Assembly: GCF_042186555.1 (NCBI RefSeq)
Contig: NC_133336.1
Location: forward strand, 187,574,599-187,638,598
DNA: 64,000 nucleotides
Source: Aquarana catesbeiana
Taxonomy: Eukaryota; Chordata; Amphibia; Anura; Ranidae
Direction: 5' to 3'
Shown: one piece after another, positions 12,701-26,300 of the stretch
Numbering within the stretch: position 1 is the first letter of the stretch
Layout of the letters: every line of letters begins with the position of its first letter
Position numbers and translations under genes: made by a program
The notes under the pieces: generated by a model
The model's input: the letters and a program-made list of their open reading frames with translations, nothing else
What the model was told of the DNA's origin: nothing
Databases searched by the model: none

Positions 12701-15700
12701 GCGCAGCACAAATGGACTACCCTACAAGGCTTTTTGAGTCAGTAGCAGACTGGGAGAATGAAATTGAAAGGCTCGGAGCGACCGCCTGGAGAGTGACACC
12801 CCTTAATGAACGTTGTGACACCTGTACCAGGTAATGCCATGAGAGTAAAGGGACATGCGCTGTATGTTATCACATATGACTTTTAAAGCAGAACTGCAGA
12901 CCAGAATAACAAGACTAAAGTAAATAGCCCAATGAAAATAAAATAGCAAAACCAGCTTTGGCTGTAATATTCGCTTATAGTCCAGAGGTTCCCGCACAGT
13001 ATGCTTTTTCTAGATGTCTTCAGTCTGATGGCCAGCAGCATTCAACCCATTTCCTCTGAGCCCAGGTCACCCTTGAATTATACACCCAGGATGTACATGC
13101 GGCCTTGACTTCTGCCCAAGTCAAGATTAAGCCCATCCCCTCTCCTGGCGCTAAGCACTTTCTCAACTATTGGATGGCATAACCTCTAAGTTCTGGGATT
13201 TAAATGGAGAGTTAAGGGTCTAGTGCAGCCTTTCTCAACCTTTTCAACACAGAGGAACCCTTCAAATAACTTTCCAGTCTCAAGGAACCCCTGCTAAAAT
13301 GACTAATTCTACAACTCATGATACTTTAGTGTGATGGTCAGTGGTAAGCATGCCCCTTATACTTGTGGTCACTGAGAAGAATTACCCCCTTTTCAGTCGG
13401 AACTTATCTGAGAGACAAAAATTCTCATTTGTCAAGGAACCCCTAGCAACCCAACCTCTGGAGGAACCCTGGTTGAGAAACCCTTGTCTAGTGCTACAAG
13501 GGGCCATAAAGTTGACTTACCAGAAGTCAGGGTTCCATATACATCCTGGGCCTAGGACCCGAGGACCTCCACAAGGACACAGAGATCTATTTGAGGACTA
13601 TCAGCACAAGGTTCCTGGACTTCAGCACTGCTCTTACCACTGTATTCCAGCTCCCTTTGTACTATGTATATGAATTGTTCATTTCATATTTGACCAAAAC
13701 TGATATTTAGGAAGCAGAAGCCTACAGTATAATTATGAAGCCAGAAAGAACTTCAGCTTCAAAAGAATTGACCTATAGCAGATGCTGACACAATCCAAGA
13801 ATGTAGTCATGCGTCTGAAGTTAATAAGAGGTCCACATTATTTTGTGGAACTAAACTCTTTCAATCAACATTGACTATTTTAATCATTATGCCACTAGCA
13901 TTAGTAAATAGAGAAGAAAATATTATAATATTATAATATATATATTATTATTATTATTATATTTACTTGTTTTAAATTTTTTTTTAGGTTTCTGGCCTAG
14001 GCCAAAATGATGTCATACATCCCAGGAGTCTTCATGGGCATTTTTTTTCTTTCATCCGGGGTGTTCTCAGTTAAGCACACCCTCCTGCCTGCATGCCCAA
14101 GATAAGGGCAGATAGATTCCAGGAAGTATAGGCTACATGAATCATCTGCCCTTACTCAAAATGGCTGTGGCTAGAAATGCTAGGGTGATGTTTTTCAAAG
14201 TGATTTCTCAACAAAACAAGACATGGATGGTTGGGGGAGAATGCTTTTAATATTAAAATTAAATTAAAGAGGAACTCCAGTCCCTGTTCCCCCCCCAAAA
14301 AAAAATTAAAGGGGTTGTAAAGTCTCTAGGTTTTTCACCTTAGTGCATATGCATTAAGGTGAAGAACCTTTTGTGGTGCAGCTGCCTCCAGAGCCCCCCT
14401 TTTACTTACCTGAATTCGGTCTTTCCAGCGATGAGAACGAGCCCAGCAGCTCCAGCTGCTGTCTTGGGTCCTCATTGGATAGATTGATAACAGCAGGAGC
14501 CCTTGCCTCCCGCTGCTGTCAATCAAATCCAGTGACACGTGAGCCAGGGGGGCGGGGCCGAGTACTGCTGTCTGTGTCAATGGATGCAGCAGCAGGACTC
14601 AGGAGCGTGCCTGCACGAGTGCCCCCAGAGAATGCGGCTCTCTGTGGCGTCACTTGAAGGGGAGCCAGGAGCGCCGCTGAGGGACCCCAGAAAAGGAGGA
14701 CTGGGGCCGTTCTGTGCAAAACCATTGCACAGAGGAGGTAAATATTGGCATGAACCTTTACAATCACTTAAAAAGTCAGCAGATGTTCTCATCTGAGCTG
14801 ATTCTTCAATTGGCTTTGGATCCAGGTGCTGTCATTTCCACTAAAGGAAACCAGCAGCGAAGCCTTGGGGCTTCACAGCCGGCTTCCAGCTGCCCAGGCG
14901 CGAGCCACACTAAACTTTGTGATTGGTCTCAGAAGGCTGCGGAGGAAGGAGGGGGGCTGAACTTCCGCTCAAATTGCCACTGTGATCTGACCGGAAGTGG
15001 GGGGGGGGGGGGGGGCAGGCACCTGACAAAATCAGGTACCCGCCCCCCCCCCCCCCCCCCCCCAAAAAAAATATGCCAAATGTAAACTATTGAGGAAGGA
15101 GGAGGAAGAGTGGAACTTACAGTCTTGTTCTACTTTAATACAGTGATTTCCTATGATCGTCAGCTCCATCTAGTGGTCATAATGGAGTTCACCCAATGGA
15201 GCTGACCATCATAAGAAATCACTGTATTAGGCAAAATAATTCAGAATTCATCAAGAATGGGTGAATGTATGTCACGCTCATCTAATGAATTTTTTATAAA
15301 TACACCCCTCAGTGTAGATTTTAAAGAAGATTGCAAACAACTACGATGAAGTTCCTTCCTACTACCAATTTTTGTTTTTAAACTTTAGTTCTGCTTTAAA
15401 TGGCTCTCTATTTGACCCTGGTTCCTGAGCTGGCACAGACAACAGACGCCTCCTTTACAACATCAAGCCTCAAAGTCCTTTATGTCTTTATTTCAGCCTC
15501 TCCAAGTACTTTGTGGTCCCCTGCAAGCTCTTGGACAATGACCTGAAGAAGACATTTGCACATTTCCAGCAGAGGCGGATAGCTGTGAGTACTGCGCCGC
15601 ATCTGATCTTCGTCCCTAGATTAATATGTATGAAATATCATATAACACTGGTTTCTTTTTGTGTTGAATACACAGAGATGGTCGTGGCATCACCCGTGTG

Positions 15701-18583
15701 GAAGCGACCTGCTGAGAGCGGCTGGATTTCAATCCAACACTGACCCCGATAAAGAGGACCTCAAGTAAGCACAACTTGGGAGGGGGGTGGCTAATCCTGT
15801 TCGGATGATCCATCTCAATGGTTGTCCCTTCTTTTTAACGGACTTCTGAAGAGCTTTGTGTCTTGGAAAACGTCAACCTGCTCTATCATGGGTTAAATTG
15901 TAACCAATCTGGACATAGCCCATGTTTCTGGCTGCCTAGGAACCCCATGGTTGACCTGCATGTCTGGATTGGTGCTGAACACATGAATTTTGGTTGTACA
16001 TATGGTCACCATTGGGTGGACTTATAATTGTTAAGCAGAGCTCACTGGCAGAAGGACTCATGCCCATGGTCAATTAGGTCACTGCCAGAAGGGCTCATGC
16101 CCATGGCCAACAAGGTCACTGCCAGAAAGGCTCATGGCCGATGAGGTCACTGCCAGAAGACTCATGCCCATGGTCAATGAGGTTACTGCCAGAAGGGCTC
16201 ATGCCTATGGCCAATGAGGTCACTGCCAGAAGGGCTCATGCTCATGGCCAACGAAGTGACTGCCAGAAAGGCTCATGCTCTTGGCCGATGAGGTCACTGC
16301 CAGAAGAATTCATGCCCACGGTCAATGAGGTCACTGCCAGAAGGGCTCATGCCCATGGTCAATGAGGTCACTGCCAGAAGGGCTCATGCCCATGGCCAAT
16401 GAGGTCACTGCCAGAAGGGCTCATGCTCATGGCCAACGAGGTGACTACCAGAAAGGCTCATGCTCATGGCCGATGAGGTCACTGCCAGAAGAACTCATGC
16501 CCATGGTCAATGAGGTCACTGACAGAAGGGCTCAAGCCCATGGTCAATGAGGTCACTGCCAGAAGGGCTCATGCTCATGGCCGATGATGTCACTGCCAGT
16601 AGGGCTCATGCCCATGGCCAATGAGGTCACTGCCAAAAGGGCTCATGCTCATGGACGTACAGCACCCAGATCAGCATATTTTTGCAGCAGGTGCAGCCAG
16701 GTGTTTCCCATCAGTGATGGGTTGACACTGTCCATGGCTGCCCACATGTGTTCTCACATGGAGTAATTACCTGCGGTAATGGAAGGTTGTGTTCCTTCTG
16801 GATGTGGACAGTGTCAGCCAATCATTGATTTGTACTGACTTCCTGTCTGTGACTGATTGGAAGCACTTGGCTGTACCCGCTGCAGAAATACGTTGATCTG
16901 GGTAGTTGTGCAGCCCTACAGCTACTGTATATGCATAAACTCTATAAATTCAGGCTTTGGTATGGAGTGTTCTCCACAGTGACTGGAGGAGAGGCCATGT
17001 GTTGAGCTCTCCTTTTCCTGAAACTTTTCTTTCTTCCATATATTGAAATTAATGGGGCTTTGCTCGCTTCAGAGTCCTAAGCACTAAAGGGTCTGTTTAT
17101 AAATAATTTGTTGTGTAAATGTCTCAGCATTCACGCAGATGTCCCAAATAATTACTGTAATGATTGTAATATGTGTGCTATGTCATTTTCTATGTATTTC
17201 CTAAGATCGTCAAAGCCATCTAGTGGCCATAATGCAGTAGTTTCCTAAAATACTGCATTCGGGAAAAATGTTGCATTATGGCCACTAGATGGAGCTGCCA
17301 ATCACAAGGAATATATAGAAAATAAAATTTCACACATATTGCAAACAATAATAAGATTATTTGAGACATTTGTGTGCATGCTGAGACATTCGCATAGCAG
17401 TTTTTTTTTTTTATAACTAGACCTCTAAGTGTCAAAGCACTGAACACATTTATAAACCACATAAAAGTGTTTTATAAATGTCCCAGTTTTTTTTTTTCTT
17501 AGCCTCATGTCCACGGTAAGACCCTATGTCTCAAGTAAAGAATGTTGTTCAGCTAATCCATTGTGTGCTGGCTTCCTGTTCGGGTGAACGCACTCTCACC
17601 ATGACAGAAAGTGAAAGGAAAGCTCTCATTGGGGACACAAAGAGCAATTAAAATCTGACAGAAGGTTCTAACTCTTCACTGCTCTAAGCTCTCCAAGTTT
17701 TACAGTAGAACGGAGAAGGGTTAGAATTTTTTTCAGATTTTCCCTGCTAATCAATAAACAATCTATCCAGCACCATGCTTTTTGCGCCTGGCAAGGTGGG
17801 GTCTGGCCTACAATGATGCTGCAAAATATATTTGGAAAAAAGTGGCAGTGTGCCATAGGGGATATACAGTGTAGGGAGTTCCACCCCCTACACCCATATG
17901 CAGGGAGTTCCACCATCAACATGAAAAGTCAACTGAAAGTGCCAAGCCACCTGGCTCCATTGTCAGCAGCACCGCTGCTCTCCTTACCAGTCCATCTGAC
18001 TGTGTTTCCCAGCTCTCCTGGTTCACTTGGCTCGCTTAGCCTTTAGTCGCAGCACCCTGCTGCATGACCCACTCCTGGCCTCTGAGTAGGCGTTCTCCTG
18101 ACACCTCAATAGGAGCCCAACTGACTCCTGGGACAAGATCTGTATCCTGGCTGGGGCACCTCTGACCCCTGGGTGAGACCCCCTGTATCTTGACTCCTGG
18201 ATGGGGCCCCTCTGACCCCTGGATGAGACCTTCTATCTCCAATATGGGAGCTGTCTCTAAAATGGGAACCCTGAGCTATCCCCAGGCTTGGGTATATAAT
18301 GACCCTGCACACTTGTGTACTCACAAAGGCTGCAGGCATCCAGTAAAATCCGCACGCAGGATTGAAGGTTCCATCCCACCCAAGACTCTTTGGAGCCTTC
18401 AAGCTCCAGGCCCAAATCCAGGTCAGCAGAATCCAGAGAAAGCCTAAAACACAGCTTTCTCTGCTCAGAAACAATAGTCTGGAACTTTGCAAAAGCCTTA
18501 ATGGGAATCCTGTGTCATTTTCTCCTGCATTTCCACGGTGGCAGGGCTTCGCACTGTCACTATATACTAAATATATATATGTA

Positions 18584-18643
<60 letters not shown>

Positions 18644-21600
18644 CCCATTGATTATACAAGATCAATACACCTGTTGAGTTGCCTATGCCCCATGCCCATG
18701 TCCCAGTTTACAGCAATTTACCATCTTTTAAGGATAGCAAGCAGTAAAAAACCTAGAATGGCAAGCCATATGTGCTAAGGGGATGGCATGTATTCCGCAC
18801 ACCAGAACTTGCACACACCACTTGTGTTCTGGAAATCAGAAGTTGCCAGACAGTGCCTTGCTGCACCAAGATGCATCACCTGCTGTCTGCGTCCTCACTA
18901 GGAGTGTTCAACCTGTATAATTGTCCTGGTGACCATTGTCCCTGGGACTGAAAGTGATGAGAAATCCAAAAGTTTGAGTTGTCGCTAGTAGGGTTAAACT
19001 GGGTTTGATCTGAACTCGGTCCAAAGGTGGTGGAACCCGTAGGAAGCTGTCACATAATCTCATCCCAGCCAACCTAATCAGCAGCACCTGGGCATTCCCT
19101 GCTCCACATCTGCACATACAGGCGGGCATGCTCCTGATGTCATTGACCCAATATGACCACATGGCCATTGACCCATATTAGGTCAATGATGTCACAATTC
19201 TTCCGATGGGGACACCTGTCCAAGAGTAGACTTTTCACATTTTGGAGAGATTTCCCCACACTTCCTGTTGGATTTACAAGACAGAAAGTGAAGGGAAAGT
19301 CTCCCCATGGGGACACAGTTGGCACCTTCCCTACTCTATCCAACAGTAAACGTTTTGGCTTTATATGTACTTTAACCATAAGTCAGAGAGAGGGCCTCAT
19401 CATTCTGCAGGACTATTCTATCTGAGATTATTACAATGCAGGTGATGTATACTGTACATAATTGTATAGAATGAGAATGAACACAGTCTTAGTTCCTAGC
19501 GAAATCGCAGAATTAATTTTGATGGGCTGGCTTATGCAAAAAATGTTCACCAGTTCAGAGTCTCTTAGGTTTGTGTGGTCAAGAGATACTGCAACAGTAT
19601 CTGTATACGTGACTCTGCATGATATAGCATAGCACAGCTGTACTGAGTGAAACCGTAGTAAGGTAAAACTCATCTCTCCTTCAATTACATGTCATGACCC
19701 CTCGTCCTACGATTTCCCTGAAAAGACGTATTTGCTTACGTCTCATTGTCTCTTCTTTATCTCTTTCATAGAGCACATGGTTATCTGTACTGTATAGTCT
19801 TAGCACAGAAAGTCTTGACCAGTGTAGCCCATATGTCCCCAACCTTCTTAGACTGCCCAACCACTCATACTCCACCAACACCCTCTTACCATTCTAAATT
19901 AACGAGACCACAACTGAATTTGGAGTATAACTGGCCATAGCAGCCTTTTATTAACAAAATATCAATAATTCAAAACTTTTAATCATAGCATCTGTAACAA
20001 CAACTTTTTACCCTCTGTCTGTTGGTCTTTGACGGCACCCCGAACTTCACACTTCTTCCACCACTACACTGCAGGACCTTTTTCCATGATAGGCCTCCAG
20101 CCGTACCACCGGCTCGGAGACAAACCCCCTTCCCGCAGTGCCGTATTCCACTAACCATTACCATTCCGTTCTACTGGAATACACCAGAGGGGCACATACT
20201 ACCGATGAGTCCCCCAAAACTTCCACTTGTGTGTTTTCTGACACCATCAAAGACCAAAAACACCGCTGTTACTCCACTGCTATGACAAACCGATTTCCAC
20301 TGAACCTGAAATGAAATAAAAACAGACAGACAAAACAAACAAGACAAAAACACAGGGAGGGAGGGTGGGAAACTGCTTTCTCCTCTCTGCCCCTTCCTCT
20401 GCTGCCTGGAAGTCCCACCGCCTCCTTAAATAATGCTCCACCCCCTCAGTCTTTCTCAAACCGTTCCAACCCCTTCCTGTTACACTTTCTTGTTTCACCA
20501 TTTGTTAACCCTTTGTTGTCTCCCCTTGCAGACTGTCATGCCCGGCCCTGCACTACTTTCTTCTTTTCTTTCCCTTCCTCACTCTGCAATTAAAGGGATC
20601 TATTAAAAAAAAAAATAATTGTTGTTTAGATGCCTCAGTATTCCCGTAATGTTTCTAATATGTTTATTTCCTATGATCATTAGCTCCACCCAGTGGCCAT
20701 AATACTGTACTATGTATGTTTGGATGTGGTCTTTGTCTTTTATACTTGCATTGTACCATGTCGAATTGTGTTCAGTTCTACCATGTAATGCTTTAATACT
20801 TCAATAAAGCACTCCTGTTTTGTTAATAAATAGAGTCCAAAGGATATGTCAGTGTATTTGGCATCACATCTCACTGTATACAATTGTATATGAATCTATA
20901 GCAAAATTTCTTAGCTGAAGACTTTGCCAATAACAGCACTTCCTGTTGCAGGCTGCGAATGCTAAGCTTTTGCCTACCAATTAGTAACAGCGTTGTTAGC
21001 CTGCCGTACTGGCTCCTTCAGTTGGCCCTACAGCTGCCTGTCAGGTCTATAAGACAGGCATCTAAATGGCCAATTAAAGGGGTACAAACAGGAGGCTGAT
21101 AACACTGCTGCAATTTGTGCGGCAGTGTCTTAGCATTGTCGATCTACAATCAGCATGATCTCCAGCTAAGGAACAGTAAAACATTTGCTTAAGAAAACTT
21201 AGGCTGATGTCAAACATACTGAAAATAGTTTTAGGGCAGGCATCTGCAATTAGCGGACCTCCAGCTGTTGCAAAACTACAAGTCCCATCATGCCACTGCC
21301 TCTGGGTATCATGCTTGTGGCTGTCAGAGTCTTGCTATGCCTCATGGGACTTGTAGTTCTGCAACAGCTGGAGGTCCGCTAATTGCATATCCCTGATTTA
21401 GGGTTTACATACCCTTCAACTGGTGTTGCAGAGATTTCTATGCCACTAGATGGCGCTGACTTTTATAGGAAATAAGAATGCTCCTCAGTGCCATCTAGTG
21501 ACCATAATGTAGTATTTTCCTCATTCACACCATTGAATTACAGCAAATATATCCTAAGAACATTCAGTTTTGCCCTATTCACACAGAATGGAATTACATG

Positions 21601-23262
21601 CCATTTTGATGGGTAAACAGCTATGCAAATTTTTTGTAAATACACCCCAAACGCATTAAAATCAGAGACAGCCAGGAAACGAGTATTTTTTAGGATAAGG
21701 GCAGCAGTGGCAACCTGTGTGTCTCTTTTAGTAGAGCTCCTCTTTAACTGATTGTTAATTAAAGCTCTGATGTTCCAGGTCAATGCGACTTCTGTTATTC
21801 GTCAACCATTCGCAGTGTGTGGTCATCGACACCTCTGAAGACCTTCCTTCCATCTCCGACATCCAGATCTCTTATCTTAAATTGCGCAGCTTGTGCTCAG
21901 CGGGTAAACCGTTCTACTATTACATTGCTTTGTATGTTTTTTTAAGGTTGTTGAGTTGGGGTTTAAGATGTTTTCCACCACCATTAATGCTATGTGCTGG
22001 TATTTCAGAATTTTATTTTAATGAGGCAAAACTTTGCAGTTTTTCTGACTACTGAAGACTGAATTGAGATTTGGTTGGTTTATAAGACCTTGTTTCTGGG
22101 GAGGATGCAAACCGTTTGTGCCAACTGTGCCATTGCTCTGGGACCCAGGGGACCATTTTTACCAGATGTTCTGCTGGCCTGGATACTGGGCAAGAAGGAA
22201 GTATTCTTTATGATGCCCCAATCTTGCCAGTAGTTTATAATATCAAAATCTTCCACTCTTTGCCTGAGAAGCGCTTAGACATGAGTTTAGCACCATATGG
22301 ACTGGATAGGTGCACCATATGGACTGGATAGGTGCACCATATGGACTGGATAGGTTCACCATATGGACTGGTTAGGTGCACCATATGGACTGGATAGGTT
22401 CACCATATGGACTGGATAGGTTCACCATATGGACTGGATAGGTTCACCATATGGACTGGATAGGTTCACCATATGGACTGGATAGGTGCACCATATGGAC
22501 TGGATAGGTTCACCATATGGACTGGATAGGTTCACCATATGGACTGGATAGGTGCACCATATGGACTGGATAGGTTCACCATATGGACTGGATAGGTTCA
22601 CCATATGGACTGGATAGGTGCACCATATGGACTGGATAGGTTCACCATATGGACTGGATAGGTTCACCATATGGACTGGATAGGTTCACCATATGGACTG
22701 GTTAGGTGCACCATATGGACTGGATAGGTTCACCATATGGACTGGTTAGGTGCACCATATGGACTGGATAGGTTCACCATATGGACTGGATAGGTTCACC
22801 ATATGGACTGGATAGGTTCACCATATGGACTGGATAGGTTCACCATATGGACTGGATAGGTTCACCATATGGACTGGATAGGTTCACCATATGGACTGGA
22901 TAGGTTCACCATATGGACTGGATAGGTGCACCATATGGACTGGATAGGGTCACCATATGGACTGGATAGGTTCACCATATGGACTGGATAGGTTCACCAT
23001 ATGGACTGGATAGGTTCACCATATGGACTGGATAGGTTCACCATATGGACTGGATAGGTTCACCATATGGACTGGATAGGTTCACCATATGGACTGGATA
23101 GGTGCACCATATGGACTGGATAGGTTCACCATATGGACTGGATAGGTGCACCATATGGACTGGATAGGGTCACCATATGGACTGGATAGGTGGACTGAAG
23201 AGGTGTTCCCTGTCTGACCCCATTAGGATATTATGAGCCAAGAATTCAGGGGATCACAAAGA

Positions 23263-23359
<97 letters not shown>

Positions 23360-26300
23360 CAGCCCTCCATATGTTTACCGTTCTATCATCTTTAGCAAGC
23401 AAGGATACAAAGCAAGCACCTATGTGTGTGGTACAAATCCACACACATGGCCAAAAACCTGTATTCCAATACCCTGGAACAGGTATTATGGATACATAAG
23501 TAGGGATGAAGGGTCCCGGGTGGACCTTGTTGAGCGTTGGCCATGTACATACACTATATTACCAAAAGTATTGGGACACCTGCCTTTACACGCACATGAA
23601 CTTTAATGGCATCCCAGTCTTAGTCCGTAGGGTTCAATATTGGGTTGGCCCACCCTTTACAGCTATAACAGCTTCAACTCTTCTGGGATGGCTGTCCACA
23701 AGGTTTAGGAGTGTGTCTATGGGAATGTTTGACCATTCTTCCAAAAGCGCATTTGTGAGGTCAGGCACTGGTGTTGGATGAGAAGGCCTGGCTCGCAGTC
23801 TCCGCTCTAATTCATCTCAAAGGTGTTCTATTAGATTGAGGTCAGGACTCTGTGCAGGCCAGTCAAGTTCCTCCACCCCAAACTCGCTCATCCATGTCTT
23901 TATGGATTTTGCTTTGTACACTGGTCCAAATTATTTGGTGGAGGGGGGATTATGGTGTGGGGTTGTTTTTCAGGGGTTGGGCTTGGCCCCTTAGTTCCAG
24001 TGAAGGGAACTCTTAAGGCGTCATCATACCAAGACATTTTGGACAATACCATGCTCCCAACTTTGTGGTGACAGTTTGGGGATGGCCCCTTCCTGTTCCA
24101 ACGTGACTTTGCACCAGTGCACAAAGCAAGGTCCATAAAGACATGGATGAGCGAGTTTGGGGTGGAGGAACTTGACTGGCCTGCACAGAGTCCTGACCTC
24201 AACCCGATAGAACACCTTTGGGATGAATTAGGGAGGAGACTGCGAGCCAGGCTTTCTCATCCAATATCAGTGCCTGAACGCACAAATGTGCTTCTGGAAG
24301 AATGGTCAAACATTCCCATAGACACACTCCTAAACCTTGTGGACAGTCTTCTCAGAAGAGGTGAAGCTGTTATAGCTGCAAAGGGTGGGCCAACTCAATA
24401 TTGAACCCTGCGGACTAAGACTGGTGTGCCATTAAAGTTCATGTGTGTGTAAAGGCAGGCGTCCAAATACTTTTGGTAATATAATGTATTTGTACCACAA
24501 AATGTATGTGATTGCTTTGTAATATCACAATTGGTTTGTGCAGCCTATTGCATTTGGGTGTGCGCCCCAGAGCACAAACACACATGCGTGTATATCAGCA
24601 GAGCAGTGGACGGTGTCAGTAGTTGTATTTTTAATATCTTTAACGTTATTTTTTTAATTTTTTACACTGTTTTTAGAAGCCTCGTTGGGGGGCTTTGGTG
24701 AAATATCAAAGGTCTAAACAGACCCCTGACATCTCACTTTTGAGACAGAAAAAGGGAATGAGGACAGAGATTCCCCAGTCCCTTTTTCTGCAGCCTCAGC
24801 TACACTGGGCATTTAACAAATGGGAAGTGCTCTGTGCTGAGCGGCTTTCTATTCATTCACAAACTGAAGCATAATAAACATAGTTTACTATGCCTCAGTT
24901 AAGAATGAACACAGGAGCAATCGGTACAGATCACACACTGTGTTCATTCAGAAAAGGAAGGGGTCGGGAAATAAAATTCGTTCTCCATCCTAAAACATCC
25001 CCCGCAGCAGCCAGTGGGAGAAGATAGAAGGGAAGCTGGCAGCACTACAGGGGGAACGGGGGTGTCAGGAAGCAGGGGGAATTGGCACCACACAGGGTAA
25101 TTAGGGAGTGCCCAGGCACGTCCGGCACACCCTGTGCGCACACCTATGAATATCACCTTAATAAAGGGGATCCATGTTTTTGAAACATTGGGTATGTTTT
25201 ATATGGCACCACAGTACAAGCAGTATTTGTATATGGAGTGCTGGCTTTTGAATGGTAATGGATGTTTAATGGTACGACTGTTGGCCGAGCACCCGCTCTG
25301 TTTCTACTGGCAGTTGGAAATACAAATTGTTGACTTTGGAAAATTTAAATTCCTCCCCACCATATTCAAATCCAGAGTGAGGCTTTAAAGCAAAACTAAC
25401 CTTACCTTTCCTTCAACGCTCCCCGTCTCCCACCAGTATCTACTTCCTGGTGCTGGTCTATGGCTGTATTCATTGGCCAGCACCGAATGACGTCATTTTT
25501 GCGTATGCACAGGAGTCAGCCATCCCTGCACACGGGACTGTGCTAGCGATGTAGGCAGAGCTGCACATGCGCAGCTCAGTTTTCATGCCATAGAACAGTG
25601 GTCTCCAAACTGCGCAAGAGAAAAACTCACCCAAGCGCTACCGCTATATAGTATAGTTGGTGTGTAGAATAGTCGGTGCTCTGGCTAATTAAGCTCACAA
25701 AAGATCCATAGAAAGTACAGGTCGGCAACTCGACAGCTTCTCCATAGAAAATATTTATTTAAGCATTACAGCAATAACATCATCCAAACACTGACGCGTT
25801 TCGGCCTTAGGCCGTCATCAAAAGCTTTTGCTGAAGTCCTAGGGCAGAATCGCGTCAGAATTTTGGATGCTGTAATGCTTAAATAAATATTTTCTATGGA
25901 GAAGCCGTCGAGTTGCCGGCCTGTACTTTCTATGGATCTCCAAACTGGGGCCGGATGTGGCCCTTTGCCTGCCTTTATCTGACCCTTGGAACACTATTCC
26001 TCTTATGCCCCATACCCATGGTCGGATCTTCCAATATAAAATATTCGATGGGAGCTCGTTGTCGGAAATTCCAACCGTGTGTAGGCTCCATCGAACATTA
26101 TCTATCGGAATTTCCGTCACACAAAATTTGAGATCTGGATCTCAAATTTTCCAATAACAAAATCAGTTGTCGGAAATTCCGATCGTGTGTACACAATTCT
26201 GACGCACAAAATTCCACACATGCTTGGAATCAAGCAGAAGAGCCGCACTGGCTATTGAACTTCATTTTTCTCAGCTCGTCGTACGTGTTGTACGTCACCG

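Noticed and set aside
22291..23190. Possible CRISPR-like array
   Set aside because: Units are contiguous with no unique spacers, and the context is a vertebrate intron.
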